Numbered from the stretch's first letter, positions 1-6,669 are shown. The stretch is 14,231 nt of DNA from an uncultured Prevotella sp. (GCA_934203355.1 CAKPZC010000056.1:1-14231), one strand, 5' to 3'. Notes: generated by a model from the letters alone, not told the origin. Numbers and translations: made by a program.

Positions 1-28
1 CAATGCGGGAGAGTAGGTGGCTGCCTTC
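1..28 (+). rRNA. rrf: 5S ribosomal RNA, 3' end (partial)
   Basis: The first bases (AATGCGGGAGAGTAGGTGGC) match the conserved 3' third of bacterial 5S rRNA: the loop E / helix IV segment followed by the GGGAGAGTAGGT element and the 3' strand of helix I. The rest of the gene lies to the left of the window. A U-tailed hairpin follows within about 10 bases, as expected at the end of an rrn operon. The exact 3' end is uncertain by a few bases because the 5' strand of helix I is not visible. Confidence 0.85.
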
Positions 29-37
29 TTTTACTTG

Positions 38-74
38 GGTCTTCAAGGTCTAACGACTTTGGAGACCTTTTTTT
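38..74 (+). terminator. Rho-independent terminator of the rRNA operon
   Basis: Left arm 38-47 (GGTCTTCAAG) pairs with right arm 57-67 (CTTTGGAGACC), with a G-T pair and one bulge. A run of seven T follows at 68-74. It sits directly after the 5S rRNA end, so it most likely ends the rrn transcript. Confidence 0.85.
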
Positions 75-130
75 ATGTCTAAAAATCCAATTTCTATCAA
101 CCTATGTCCATACTTTACACACCCCTTTCA

Positions 131-138
131 TACCTTTG
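131..138 (+). promoter_or_regulatory. Possible Bacteroidota -7 promoter box
   Basis: TACCTTTG matches the Bacteroidota -7 consensus TAnnTTTG exactly. No TTTG -33 box is visible 19-21 nt upstream, so promoter activity is uncertain. A transcript would begin near position 145 and run through the hairpin at 216-246. No recognised gene follows on this strand. Confidence 0.4.
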
Positions 139-215
139 CAGTGTAATTAGTACCAACCCATAAACTTACTGACATATAAACAACCAACACACATACGTTT
201 ATATATTAAAGCAAC

Positions 216-246
216 GGCAGAGGATCACCTTACTGTGACCTCTGCC
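216..246. other. Bulged 12-bp hairpin
   Basis: Left arm 216-228 and right arm 235-246 form 12 base pairs with one bulged A (224) and a 6-base loop. Neither strand has a clear U-run after the stem, so it is not a standard intrinsic terminator. It may be part of a small RNA, a leader structure or a weak terminator for transcription entering from either side. Confidence 0.6.
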
Positions 247-483
247 ATTATCATTCTTATGCCAGTGAAAACAGATCTGTATTACTCTATGGATATTGAG
301 TGATATAATGATAATTCAGAATTGTTACATATCGGATGATTCTTCCAAAAAATGTTTTTGTGAAAAAATGTGCCATATCTGCCATAAACCGCACAATAAA
401 CTGATACATAATAAGTTAACGACTGGCAGATACATGCCACTTTTTAGAAAAATGCAGTCAAAGTGCCAGCCTAAATAATACAA

Positions 484-513
484 GGGAGCGGGGACGCCCT
501 CGTCCCCGCTCCC
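484..513. terminator. Perfect GC-rich 13-bp hairpin, possible terminator of the hexosaminidase gene
   Basis: GGGAGCGGGGACG (484-496) and CGTCCCCGCTCCC (501-513) are perfect inverted repeats around the 4-base loop CCCT. The stem is very GC-rich inside AT-rich DNA. On the minus strand it lies about 95 bases past the stop of the GH20 gene and is followed by a moderately T-rich tail (TTGTATTATTT), so it could end that transcript. There is no uninterrupted T-run on either strand, so the terminator role is inferred. Confidence 0.5.
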
Positions 514-608
514 AGTATGGTCCTTGCCATATCCTCCTACAGATATCCACTCATGTATAAAGATAAATATGACCACATACTTATAAATAATTTAGATTAC
601 TTACTCTC

Positions 609-2228
609 TTATTTCTTAGCCTTCACTGCTTCCTCGATGTCTGCCTTATAGTTAAGATTCTTCAGACGGTAGATGTCCTGCATGTGTAGCATACGCTGAA
701 GGAAGGAGTCGAGATTGCGTTGGTTTTGCTCGGTCCATTGCACTTCGCATAGTGCAGAGAGGCGCGGTAGCAACTGCCATTCCATTTTCTTGTCATCTGC
801 CACCCATTCTGTCCAGATGCATCCTTCGGCACCGATGATGTTCTGTTGCTCTTGCGGAGTGAGTTCATTGAAGTAGGGTTCGAGGTTGTAAACTCGCTCG
901 ATGCTTGGAATACCTTCAATCTTGTTGATGCGTGGGTTTGAGAAATAGAAGTTTGTTATAGGAGCCACGATGGTCTTGTGACCCTCCTTTGCAGAACGGA
1001 TGCTTGCCTTCTGGCTTGTCCATCCTATCACGGTGACGTCCTTAGACGGTGTGCCTTCAAGAATCTCGTCCCATGCAAGCACGTTTTTTCCGTGGGCGCG
1101 GATGTCCTTCTCCAGTTCACCCATAAACCATGTCTGTAGCTGGTCTTCCTTCGAGTGTCCCTCTATGTCTTTAAGTCCGAGACTCTCTATTTTGCCCTGG
1201 CATTTCTCACATTCTTTCCATCGCTCCTTGGGGCATTCGTCTCCTCCGATATGAATATAGGGCGAGGGGAATATGTCCATGATTTCTTCAATCACGTCTT
1301 TGGCAAACTGTAGAGTGGCGGGTTTTCCGGCACACAACACCTCACGAATCACGCCGAAGTCTTTGCATACTTCATATGGACCTCCGGTGCATCCCAGTTC
1401 GGGATAAGCGGCGAGTGCCGACTGTATGTGTCCTGGCAGGTCGATTTCGGGTATTACGGTTATGTAGCGCTCGGCAGCGTATCTTACAATTTCCTTTGCT
1501 TCCTCCTGTGTGTAATATCCCGACACGGGAATGCCGTCGTATTTGCCTGTTTTGTGTCCGAGTGTTGTCTCTGGTCGCTTCGAGCCAATCTCTGTCAGTT
1601 TTGGATATTTCTTTATTTCAATTCTCCATCCCTGGTCCTCGGTTAGGTGCCAGTGGAAGTAGTTGATGTTGTGCATGGCAAACACGTCGATGAGTTTCTT
1701 CAGGTAGTCTACGCTGAAGAAGTGGCGTCCGCAGTCGATAAGGAATCCGCGATAGCCGAATCGTGGCGCATCGCTGATGTTAGCAGCTGGCAATGCCACC
1801 TCTTTCACACCGCTTGTTATAGGCAGTGCTTTGGTGATTGTCTGCATACCGTAGAACACTCCAGCGTGTGTAGAGCCTTCGAGTATTGCTGTTTGCTTTG
1901 TCACGTTGATGCGATAGGCTTCCTTTCCGCTGATGCTGTTGTTGAGTAGCAGTCGAATCTGGTTGTTGGCTTTGCGTGATGTGGTTGCTACGTTGATACC
2001 TGTCACTTCTTTAATATACGAAGCCAAAAATTCGGCGTTGCGCTGCTGCTTGGCGTCGCCTTCGGTGTAGAATACAGTTGTTTTGGCATTGATGGTGAAC
2101 GGGGCTTTGTCTGTCACTTCCACTTTCTGTGGTAGAGGCACAATTTGCCAGTTGCCAAGTTTGATGTCTTTTGCCGAAACACCAGTCGCGGAAATAAGTA
2201 AAAGTAACGAAATGAATGATTTTAACAT
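609..2228 (-). CDS. Secreted beta-N-acetylhexosaminidase, glycoside hydrolase family 20
   Basis: This 539-residue enzyme should remove terminal beta-linked GlcNAc or GalNAc from glycans by substrate-assisted catalysis. Residues 1-19 form a signal peptide (Lys3, then a hydrophobic run, ending VSA before KD), a type I signal peptidase site with no lipobox Cys, so it probably acts in the periplasm or outside. Residues about 25-150 match the GH20 N-terminal domain. The catalytic barrel starts near FGYRGFLIDCGRHF (157-170). Its HIGGDE motif gives the catalytic Asp330-Glu331 pair, with HWHLTEDQGW (192-201), PEIDLPGH (260-267) and the substrate-pocket tryptophans in LAWDE and EGCIWTEW (about 468-475). 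The length is usual for single-domain bacterial GH20 enzymes. It is transcribed alone from a box at 2267-2274. No polysaccharide-utilisation genes flank it, so its substrate (host glycan, chitin oligomer or peptidoglycan-derived sugar) cannot be told. Confidence 0.93.
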   Translation of the reverse strand: MLKSFISLLLLISATGVSAKDIKLGNWQIVPLPQKVEVTDKAPFTINAKTTVFYTEGDAKQQRNAEFLASYIKEVTGINVATTSRKANNQIRLLLNNSISGKEAYRINVTKQTAILEGSTHAGVFYGMQTITKALPITSGVKEVALPAANISDAPRFGYRGFLIDCGRHFFSVDYLKKLIDVFAMHNINYFHWHLTEDQGWRIEIKKYPKLTEIGSKRPETTLGHKTGKYDGIPVSGYYTQEEAKEIVRYAAERYITVIPEIDLPGHIQSALAAYPELGCTGGPYEVCKDFGVIREVLCAGKPATLQFAKDVIEEIMDIFPSPYIHIGGDECPKERWKECEKCQGKIESLGLKDIEGHSKEDQLQTWFMGELEKDIRAHGKNVLAWDEILEGTPSKDVTVIGWTSQKASIRSAKEGHKTIVAPITNFYFSNPRINKIEGIPSIERVYNLEPYFNELTPQEQQNIIGAEGCIWTEWVADDKKMEWQLLPRLSALCEVQWTEQNQRNLDSFLQRMLHMQDIYRLKNLNYKADIEEAVKAKK

Positions 2229-2266
2229 AATAGATTTTTTGTTTGTTTTATATAATATATTGTCTG

Positions 2267-2274
2267 CAAAGGTA
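2267..2274 (-). promoter_or_regulatory. Promoter -7 box of the GH20 hexosaminidase gene
   Basis: On the minus strand these bases read TACCTTTG, an exact TAnnTTTG match, about 39 bases upstream of the hexosaminidase start codon. No good TTTG -33 box is seen at the usual spacing. The tRNA terminator lies just upstream, so the gene needs its own promoter. Confidence 0.6.
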
Positions 2275-2315
2275 CTATTTTTATTTCAGTAATCGGTTCT
2301 GTTCACTGTGAAACA

Positions 2316-2352
2316 AACAAAAAAGCGGAAATCCAATATGAATTTCCGCTTT
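2316..2352 (-). terminator. Rho-independent terminator of the tRNA-Cys pair
   Basis: On the minus strand the stem of AAAGCGGAAAT (complement of 2342-2352) and ATTTCCGCTTT (complement of 2322-2332) closes a 9-base loop and is followed by a T-run (TTTTTTGTTTG). It begins three bases after the 3' end of the downstream tRNA, so the two tRNAs form a closed transcription unit. Confidence 0.85.
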
Positions 2353-2354
2353 CG

Positions 2355-2425
2355 AGGTACCTAGCAGAGTCGAACTGCTCTACACGGTTTTGCAGACCGT
2401 TACCTAACCGATCGGCCAAGGTACC
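2355..2425 (-). tRNA. tRNA-Cys (GCA), downstream copy
   Basis: The minus strand folds into a complete 71-nt cloverleaf: acceptor stem GGTACCT/AGGTACC, 3-bp D stem, anticodon stem ACGGT/ACCGT around loop CTGCAAA (anticodon GCA), short variable loop GTAG, and T arm AGCAG-TTCGACT-CTGCT. The discriminator base is T (U73), the known identity element for tRNA-Cys. The 3' CCA is not encoded. It is identical over all 71 bases to the copy at 2452-2522. Confidence 0.97.
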
Positions 2426-2451
2426 AAAATTATATTTCCCTTCTTTTCTTG

Positions 2452-2522
2452 AGGTACCTAGCAGAGTCGAACTGCTCTACACGGTTTTGCAGACCGTTAC
2501 CTAACCGATCGGCCAAGGTACC
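2452..2522 (-). tRNA. tRNA-Cys (GCA), promoter-proximal copy
   Basis: This has the same 71-nt cloverleaf, GCA anticodon, U73 discriminator and absent CCA as the copy at 2355-2425. The two copies are separated by 26 bases. The bases just 5' of each tRNA on the minus strand (complement of CAAAATTAT-type sequence) are also nearly the same, which suggests a recent tandem duplication of a unit slightly larger than the tRNA. It is transcribed first, from the promoter at 2572-2603. Confidence 0.97.
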
Positions 2523-2571
2523 AAAATTATCAATTATACGAAACAAATAGGCTTGTTCTGAATTGCGAGTG

Positions 2572-2603
2572 CAAAGGTACAATAAATATTTCAATCCACC
2601 AAA
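2572..2603 (-). promoter_or_regulatory. Promoter of the tandem tRNA-Cys genes
   Basis: On the minus strand TTTG (2603-2600), a 20-nt spacer and TACCTTTG (2579-2572) match both boxes of the Bacteroidota primary sigma factor promoter (TTTG-N19-21-TAnnTTTG). The predicted start lies about 40 bases upstream of the first tRNA. The -33 box sits just past the stop codon of the small membrane-protein gene. Confidence 0.85.
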
Positions 2604-2606
2604 TGT

Positions 2607-2813
2607 TTACCTCTCTCTTCTCTCAAAACAGTCGTTTTTTTTCGTTTTCTTCCCTTTTTGCCCCTTGTTTTTCATCATTTGCTCTTTTAGGGCGCACCCT
2701 TTGCATCCATAACATCCACTTCTCGTCTCTCGAATAGTTTGGCGTACGCGGCGGAATATGTAGACAATAGCAGCGAGAAGAATGAGGAAAACTATAGTAT
2801 ATTGCAGAATCAT
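2607..2813 (-). CDS. FeoB-associated-type Cys-rich small membrane protein
   Basis: This 68-residue protein has one N-terminal transmembrane segment (about residues 3-20), a basic stretch, then Cys34-x2-Cys37-x2-Cys40 and a Lys-rich tail with a further Cys62. This layout matches the small family named FeoB-associated Cys-rich membrane protein, usually encoded next to the ferrous iron transporter gene feoB and thought, without firm proof, to help iron transport or bind metal. Positive charges after the membrane segment place the Cys cluster in the cytoplasm by the positive-inside rule. No feoB or feoA is in the window: the neighbours are tRNA-Cys genes and glyA. The assignment rests on pattern only. 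No clear promoter is seen in the 55 bases between the glyA terminator and the start codon. Confidence 0.65.
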   Translation of the reverse strand: MILQYTIVFLILLAAIVYIFRRVRQTIRETRSGCYGCKGCALKEQMMKNKGQKGKKTKKNDCFERRER

Positions 2814-2868
2814 GGTTGGATTGGTAGAATAAAGTATTATGAATATGGTTGGAGGGGCTGAAAGATGT

Positions 2869-2927
2869 AAAAAAAAGAATTTAACGGAAGTCCGGGTCTT
2901 TGCCCAAAGCTTGCTCCCGTTAAATTC
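2869..2927 (-). terminator. Rho-independent terminator of glyA, branched stem
   Basis: On the minus strand an 11-bp outer stem pairs bases 2917-2927 with 2877-2887 (GAATTTAACGG type) and is followed by a run of eight T (complement of 2869-2876). Inside it, GGGCAAAGACCC-like bases form a second smaller stem, so the loop is structured. It starts about 17 bases after the glyA stop. The plus-strand side is also T-rich (CTATTTTTATATTT), but no plus-strand gene needs it. Confidence 0.85.
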
Positions 2928-2943
2928 TATTTTTATATTTGGT

Positions 2944-4224
2944 TTACCAAGCGAACAATGGATAATCCTTCATTGTCTCATTAACCTTTGCACGAACGCG
3001 AGCTATAACCTCCTCGTTCTCGGGATCGTTGAGCACTTCCTCAATGAGTTCGGCGATGAGCACCATGAGGTCTTCTTTTGCACCACGTGTTGTGATAGCA
3101 GGAGTACCGAGGCGTATGCCTGAAGTCTGGAATGCGCTGCGTGAGTCGTAGGGCACCATGTTTTTGTTGACAGTGATGTCGGCAGCCACGAGAGCGTTTT
3201 CAGCCACCTTACCAGTGAGGTCAGGATATTTAGAGCGAAGGTCAACCAGCATTGAGTGGTTGTCGGTTCCGCCGCTAACGATAGAGAAGCCTCTCTTAAT
3301 GAGTTCCTCAGCCAGCACGCTTGCGTTCTTCTTCACCTGCTTAGCCCACTCCTTGAACTCAGGCTGCAGAGCCTCGCCGAAAGCCACTGCTTTGGCAGCG
3401 ATGACATGCTCAAGCGGACCGCCCTGCTGTCCGGGGAATACTGCTGAGTTGAGCAGCTGGCTCATCATCTTCACAACGCCCTTCGGAGTCTTCAAACCCC
3501 ATGGATTCTCGAAGTCCTTGCCCATGAGGATGATACCTCCACGCGGACCGCGCAATGTCTTGTGGGTTGTAGATGTCACGATGTGAGCATACTTCACAGG
3601 GTTGTCGAGAAGTCCAGCGGCAATAAGTCCAGCTGGGTGTGCCATGTCAATCATGAGCAGTGCGCCCACCTTGTCGGCAATCTCGCGCATACGCTTGTAG
3701 TCCCACTCGCGGCTATATGCAGAACCACCACCGATGATAAGTTTCGGCTTGTTCTCGATGGCAAGCTGCTCCATCTGGTCGTAGTTCACGCGACCTGTCT
3801 CCTTGTCGAGGTCGTAGCCAATAGCATGATACAGAATGCCCGATGTGTTTACGGCAGAACCATGAGATAGGTGTCCGCCATGAGCGAGGTTGAGACCGAG
3901 GAATGTGTCGCCCGGCTTCAGCACTGCGAGCAGTACGGCTGCGTTGGCCTGTGCGCCAGAGTGAGGCTGCACGTTGGCATATTCAGCACCGAAGAGTTTC
4001 TTGACGCGCTCAATGGCAAGATTCTCCACCTCGTCAACAACCTGGCAGCCGCCGTAGTAGCGCTTGCCTGGATAGCCTTCAGCATATTTGTTGGTGAGAT
4101 ACGATCCCATTGCTTCCATTACTTCGTCGCTGACGAAATTCTCTGATGCGATAAGCTCGATGCCTCTCAACTGACGCTGATGTTCCTTTTCGATCAGGTC
4201 AAAAATAACTTGGTCTTTTTTCAT
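2944..4224 (-). CDS. glyA: Serine hydroxymethyltransferase
   Basis: GlyA (426 residues, normal length) converts serine and tetrahydrofolate to glycine and 5,10-methylene-tetrahydrofolate in the cytoplasm, supplying one-carbon units for thymidylate, purines and methionine. The PLP-binding lysine is Lys222 in [14 protein letters not shown]. Asp193 and His196 (IDMAHPAG) are the residues that contact the PLP ring, and the N-terminal signature ELIASENF (23-30) and the [14 protein letters not shown] segment (46-59) are intact. It starts 18 bases after the pyrI stop, so it is very likely co-transcribed with pyrB and pyrI. This links pyrimidine synthesis with the folate supply for dTMP. A strong terminator follows. 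Confidence 0.98.
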   Translation of the reverse strand: MKKDQVIFDLIEKEHQRQLRGIELIASENFVSDEVMEAMGSYLTNKYAEGYPGKRYYGGCQVVDEVENLAIERVKKLFGAEYANVQPHSGAQANAAVLLAVLKPGDTFLGLNLAHGGHLSHGSAVNTSGILYHAIGYDLDKETGRVNYDQMEQLAIENKPKLIIGGGSAYSREWDYKRMREIADKVGALLMIDMAHPAGLIAAGLLDNPVKYAHIVTSTTHKTLRGPRGGIILMGKDFENPWGLKTPKGVVKMMSQLLNSAVFPGQQGGPLEHVIAAKAVAFGEALQPEFKEWAKQVKKNASVLAEELIKRGFSIVSGGTDNHSMLVDLRSKYPDLTGKVAENALVAADITVNKNMVPYDSRSAFQTSGIRLGTPAITTRGAKEDLMVLIAELIEEVLNDPENEEVIARVRAKVNETMKDYPLFAW

Positions 4225-4242
4225 ATTGATTAGGTTTTGGGT

Positions 4243-4701
4243 TTAAACTAATTCTACTTTGTCGATAGATTGCTCTTTGTCGCAGTAGTGGCACTTGAGT
4301 ATGCCGTGCACTTTGTCTACCACGTTGAACACTGTCTGCATAGGCTCGTTGTTGGTGATGCATTTCGGGTTGTTGCATTTCACTATGCCCTTGAGCTCGT
4401 CGGGGGTGGTGACAGTCTTCTTCTCCACCACTTCGTAGTCCTTGATGATGTTTAGCACCACGTTTGGGGCTACCACCGAGAGTCGCGAAATTTCCTCGTC
4501 GGTAAAGAACTTGTCCGAAACCTTGATGATTCCCTTACGTCCTATCTTGTTTGATGGGTAGTTGTAGCCTATTGTCACTGGGCTTTCAAGATTCTGCAGT
4601 TCCAGCAGGTTCACTACCTCATAGGTCTTTTCTGCCGGTATATGGTCAATCACTGTGCCGTTCTTGATGGCGGCAACCTGACGTTCTGTCTTGTTGTTCA
4701 T
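4243..4701 (-). CDS. pyrI: Aspartate carbamoyltransferase regulatory chain
   Basis: PyrI (152 residues) is the regulatory subunit that joins catalytic PyrB trimers into the allosteric dodecamer and binds CTP/ATP. The nucleotide-site residues known from E. coli are at the same positions: Asp19, His20, Lys60 and Lys94. The C-terminal domain has the four zinc cysteines Cys109, Cys114, Cys137 and Cys140 (C-x4-C and C-x2-C) that hold the contact with PyrB. This indicates a functional, feedback-regulated enzyme. It begins 25 bases after the pyrB stop and ends 18 bases before glyA, consistent with one operon. Confidence 0.97.
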   Translation of the reverse strand: MNNKTERQVAAIKNGTVIDHIPAEKTYEVVNLLELQNLESPVTIGYNYPSNKIGRKGIIKVSDKFFTDEEISRLSVVAPNVVLNIIKDYEVVEKKTVTTPDELKGIVKCNNPKCITNNEPMQTVFNVVDKVHGILKCHYCDKEQSIDKVELV

Positions 4702-4726
4702 TGTTTCAAAGATTAAAAATTAAACA

Positions 4727-5671
4727 CTATTTAATTATAGTATTGTCATTCTTCACCTCGTCGAGTGTGATTCCGAGCACATAGCAGAATATGGCCTCAC
4801 GTGCGAAAAGTCCGTTGCCAGCCTGCTGCACATAGTATGCGTGTGAGCTTTCGTCCACGTCGTAGGCAATCTCGTTGATACGTGGCAGCGGGTGCATGAT
4901 TTTCATGTTTGGCTTAGCCTTGCATAGCATTGAGCGTTTCAAAATATACACATTCTTCACGCGCTCATATTCCATGAGGTCGGAGAAGCGTTCTTTCTGC
5001 ACACGTGTCATATACACGATGTCGGCGTTGGCAATAACGTCCTCGTTGAAGTCGGTGTGTTCCTCAAACTTTATGCCGTGTTCGCGGCAGTATATCTTGT
5101 ATTCTTCGGGCATGGCGAGTTCCTTCGGTGCAATGAAGTGGAACGTGGGGTTGAAGTGGCGCATTGCTGTGATGAGCGAGTGCACTGTGCGTCCGTATTT
5201 TAGGTCGCCCACAAGATATATGTTGAGGTTTTCGAGTGTGCCCTGTGTCTTGTATATTGAGTATAGGTCGAGTAGACACTGTGATGGGTGCATGTGTGCA
5301 CCGTCGCCGGCATTGACGATGGGCACAGGAGCCACTTCGCTGGCATATTGTGCTGCTCCCTCTACATAGTGGCGCATGACTATGACGTCGGCATAGTTCG
5401 ACACCATAAGTACGGTGTCCTTTAGTGTTTCACCCTTGGCTACGCTTGATGCCTTGGCGTCGGAGAATCCTATGACGCGCGCTCCAAGACGGTTGGCGGC
5501 GGTTTCAAAACTCAGACGTGTGCGTGTGGACGGCTCGTAGAAAAGGGTCGCAACCACTTTGCCTTTCAGGAGTTCCCGGTTGGGATGCTTCTCAAATTCC
5601 TGCGCCATCTCAAGGAGATACATGAGTTTCTCTTTGGGAAGGTCGGCGATTGTTACAAAATCGTGTCTCAT
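4727..5671 (-). CDS. pyrB: Aspartate carbamoyltransferase catalytic chain
   Basis: PyrB (314 residues; E. coli 311) condenses carbamoyl phosphate and aspartate to carbamoyl aspartate, the first committed step of pyrimidine synthesis. The carbamoyl-phosphate loop Ser48-Thr49-Arg50-Thr51 lies in [13 protein letters not shown]. Ser75 and Lys79 match the E. coli 80s-loop Ser80/Lys84. Arg100, His128 (HMHPSQ), Arg161, Arg223/Gln225 (MTRVQKER) and the MHPLPR motif (259-264) complete the active site. It is the first gene of a pyrB-pyrI-glyA cluster and is preceded by a 165-base gap holding the PAP2 terminator and a weak promoter box. I see no attenuator-like terminator plus leader peptide between that box and the start. 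Confidence 0.98.
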   Translation of the reverse strand: MRHDFVTIADLPKEKLMYLLEMAQEFEKHPNRELLKGKVVATLFYEPSTRTRLSFETAANRLGARVIGFSDAKASSVAKGETLKDTVLMVSNYADVIVMRHYVEGAAQYASEVAPVPIVNAGDGAHMHPSQCLLDLYSIYKTQGTLENLNIYLVGDLKYGRTVHSLITAMRHFNPTFHFIAPKELAMPEEYKIYCREHGIKFEEHTDFNEDVIANADIVYMTRVQKERFSDLMEYERVKNVYILKRSMLCKAKPNMKIMHPLPRINEIAYDVDESSHAYYVQQAGNGLFAREAIFCYVLGITLDEVKNDNTIIK

Positions 5672-5710
5672 TTGTTTTTTAGAATTTTTGGTTATTCTGT
5701 TATTTGTGTG

Positions 5711-5718
5711 CTAAGGTA
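5711..5718 (-). promoter_or_regulatory. Possible -7 box of the pyrB-pyrI-glyA operon
   Basis: On the minus strand the bases read TACCTTAG, one mismatch from TAnnTTTG, about 40 bases upstream of the pyrB start. No TTTG is present at the right distance upstream. A short inverted repeat (CACT-AAA-AGTG, near 5740-5750) lies upstream and could be a protein-binding site. The PAP2 terminator upstream means the operon needs a promoter here, but the exact box is a weak match. Confidence 0.4.
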
Positions 5719-5753
5719 CTCATATTTTTTTATATATGTCACTAAAAGTGCAT

Positions 5754-5818
5754 AAAAAATGCAGTTGGATACGTTGATTTCTTTCTTATCGATAAAATCA
5801 AGCGTGTCCGACTGCATT
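5754..5818 (-). terminator. Long-hairpin terminator of the PAP2 gene
   Basis: On the minus strand a long imperfect stem pairs AATGCAGTCGGACACG-type bases (complement of 5803-5818) with the complement of 5758-5773, continuing through a TTGATTT/AAATCAA segment with a few mismatches. A T-run follows (complement of 5754-5759). The loop contains the palindrome TTATCGATAA (5786-5795). It starts about 18 bases after the PAP2 stop. Confidence 0.85.
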
Positions 5819-5836
5819 GATGTCGTTGGTTGTTGT

Positions 5837-6493
5837 TTATGCCGACTTTGTGAACCTTAAAATAAAGGCTGGCAATGGGTATGGATATATGGCTTTGATT
5901 GCCGTCTTGTCGAGTACAAGGTGTTGGTGGCATCTGCGTGGCAGGGCTTTGTAGACGAGTGTGCCAGTCAGTATTCCCAACATGCTGCCCACAAAGATAT
6001 CAATGGGGAAATGCACCCCAAGATAGATGCGCGAGTAGCTCACCATGAAGGCGAATGCGAACAGCAGAATTGTGGCTATACGGTTGCGCAGCAAGAGAGC
6101 AACGAATGTCACCGACCCGAAGGCGTTGGCGGCGTGGCTCGATGGGAAACCGTACTTGCCACCATGGTAACCATAGACGTAGTGGAGCAGGTTCTCTAAG
6201 CCGGGGGTGTGCGACGGGCGCAGACGAGCAAAGTAGGGCTTCATCAGTGTCGACGACACCTGATCGCATATAGTCACTATCAAGGCTATGGCGAGTATCA
6301 TCACCACTGCCTGCTTCCATTTCTTGGTGTCGCGCAGCATGTAGACTATCAGTGTTAGTGCTATGGGCACCCATATTAGGCGCGACGATATACACCACCA
6401 TATCATGTCTTGGATGTCGCCGCCGTCGTAGTTGAGCATCACCATGAGAAACTTGTCGAAGTTTATAAGTTTGTTTAAAAGGGATTCGAACAT
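5837..6493 (-). CDS. PAP2-family membrane lipid phosphatase
   Basis: This 218-residue integral membrane protein has about five hydrophobic segments (around 39-52, 62-75, 121-135, 139-152 and 164-180). All three PAP2 phosphatase motifs are present: Lys85-x6-Arg92-Pro93, Pro117-Ser-Ser-His120 (PSSH in place of the usual PSGH), and Ser154-Arg155-x5-His161-x3-Asp165. His161 is the expected phospho-accepting nucleophile and His120 the general acid, acting on the periplasmic face. Known family substrates include undecaprenyl diphosphate, lipid A phosphates and phosphatidylglycerol phosphate, and the sequence alone does not decide between them. The class A PBP gene next door is divergent, so an undecaprenyl-phosphate recycling role is plausible but only inferred. 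It is transcribed alone. Confidence 0.9.
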   Translation of the reverse strand: MFESLLNKLINFDKFLMVMLNYDGGDIQDMIWWCISSRLIWVPIALTLIVYMLRDTKKWKQAVVMILAIALIVTICDQVSSTLMKPYFARLRPSHTPGLENLLHYVYGYHGGKYGFPSSHAANAFGSVTFVALLLRNRIATILLFAFAFMVSYSRIYLGVHFPIDIFVGSMLGILTGTLVYKALPRRCHQHLVLDKTAIKAIYPYPLPAFILRFTKSA

Positions 6494-6534
6494 GTTTTTA
6501 ATATATATACATAATGTAGCTTTTGTTTCGGCTG

Positions 6535-6542
6535 CAAAATTA
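6535..6542 (-). promoter_or_regulatory. Promoter -7 box of the PAP2 phosphatase gene
   Basis: The minus strand reads TAATTTTG, an exact TAnnTTTG match, about 42 bases upstream of the start codon. No clear TTTG -33 box at 19-21 nt. This gap (6494-6717) is shared with the divergent PBP promoter. Confidence 0.55.
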
Positions 6543-6661
6543 TAACAAATATTTTAAAACGGTATGCCTTTTTACGACATTTTTAGCGAAAAATATAACA
6601 GTAACTACCCATGTACCCATAATTATATGTTGAAGGGCACTTTAATTTCAAATTTTTAGCT

Positions 6662-6669
6662 TACCTTTG
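6662..6669 (+). promoter_or_regulatory. Promoter -7 box of the class A PBP gene
   Basis: TACCTTTG matches TAnnTTTG exactly and lies 48 bases upstream of the ATG at 6718. The upstream -33 region is AT-rich (TTTAATTT) but has no TTTG at 19-21 nt. A start near 6676 would give a leader of about 42 bases. Confidence 0.6.

Larger units (their letters stand above)
75..608. other. Gene-poor, AT-rich intergenic region
   Basis: About 530 bases lie between the rRNA terminator and the stop codon of the minus-strand hexosaminidase gene. No convincing protein gene is present. The region holds one plus-strand -7-like box (131-138), a bulged hairpin (216-246), a perfect GC-rich 13-bp hairpin (484-513) and a 10-bp palindrome ACAGATCTGT near 271-280. 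A 60-codon frame (296-478, TTG start, or ATG at 308) and an overlapping 83-codon minus frame (325-576) both look like chance frames in AT-rich DNA, though the 60-codon frame is Cys-rich and ends five bases before the 484-513 hairpin. Confidence 0.7.

Noticed and set aside
296..478. 60-codon plus-strand frame as a real gene
   Set aside because: Its longest form needs a TTG start, it has no visible ribosome-binding site, its residue mix is typical of AT-rich random DNA, and an equally long minus frame overlaps it. It is kept only as part of a finding.
2355..2522. Repeat pair as a CRISPR or mobile-element signature
   Set aside because: The repeats are complete tRNA-Cys genes that fold into cloverleaves; there are only two, and no cas or transposase gene is nearby.
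2327..2600. Integration site at the tRNA genes
   Set aside because: tRNA genes are common integration targets, but no integrase, no partial tRNA copy and no foreign-looking cargo is present here.
3158..3586. 142-codon plus-strand frame opposite glyA
   Set aside because: It is antisense to conserved GlyA sequence and has shadow-type composition. The same holds for the frames opposite pyrB (4875-5369) and inside sbcC (10233-10731 and others).
4225..4242. Riboswitch upstream of glyA
   Set aside because: The gap to pyrI is only 18 bases, too short for any known riboswitch.
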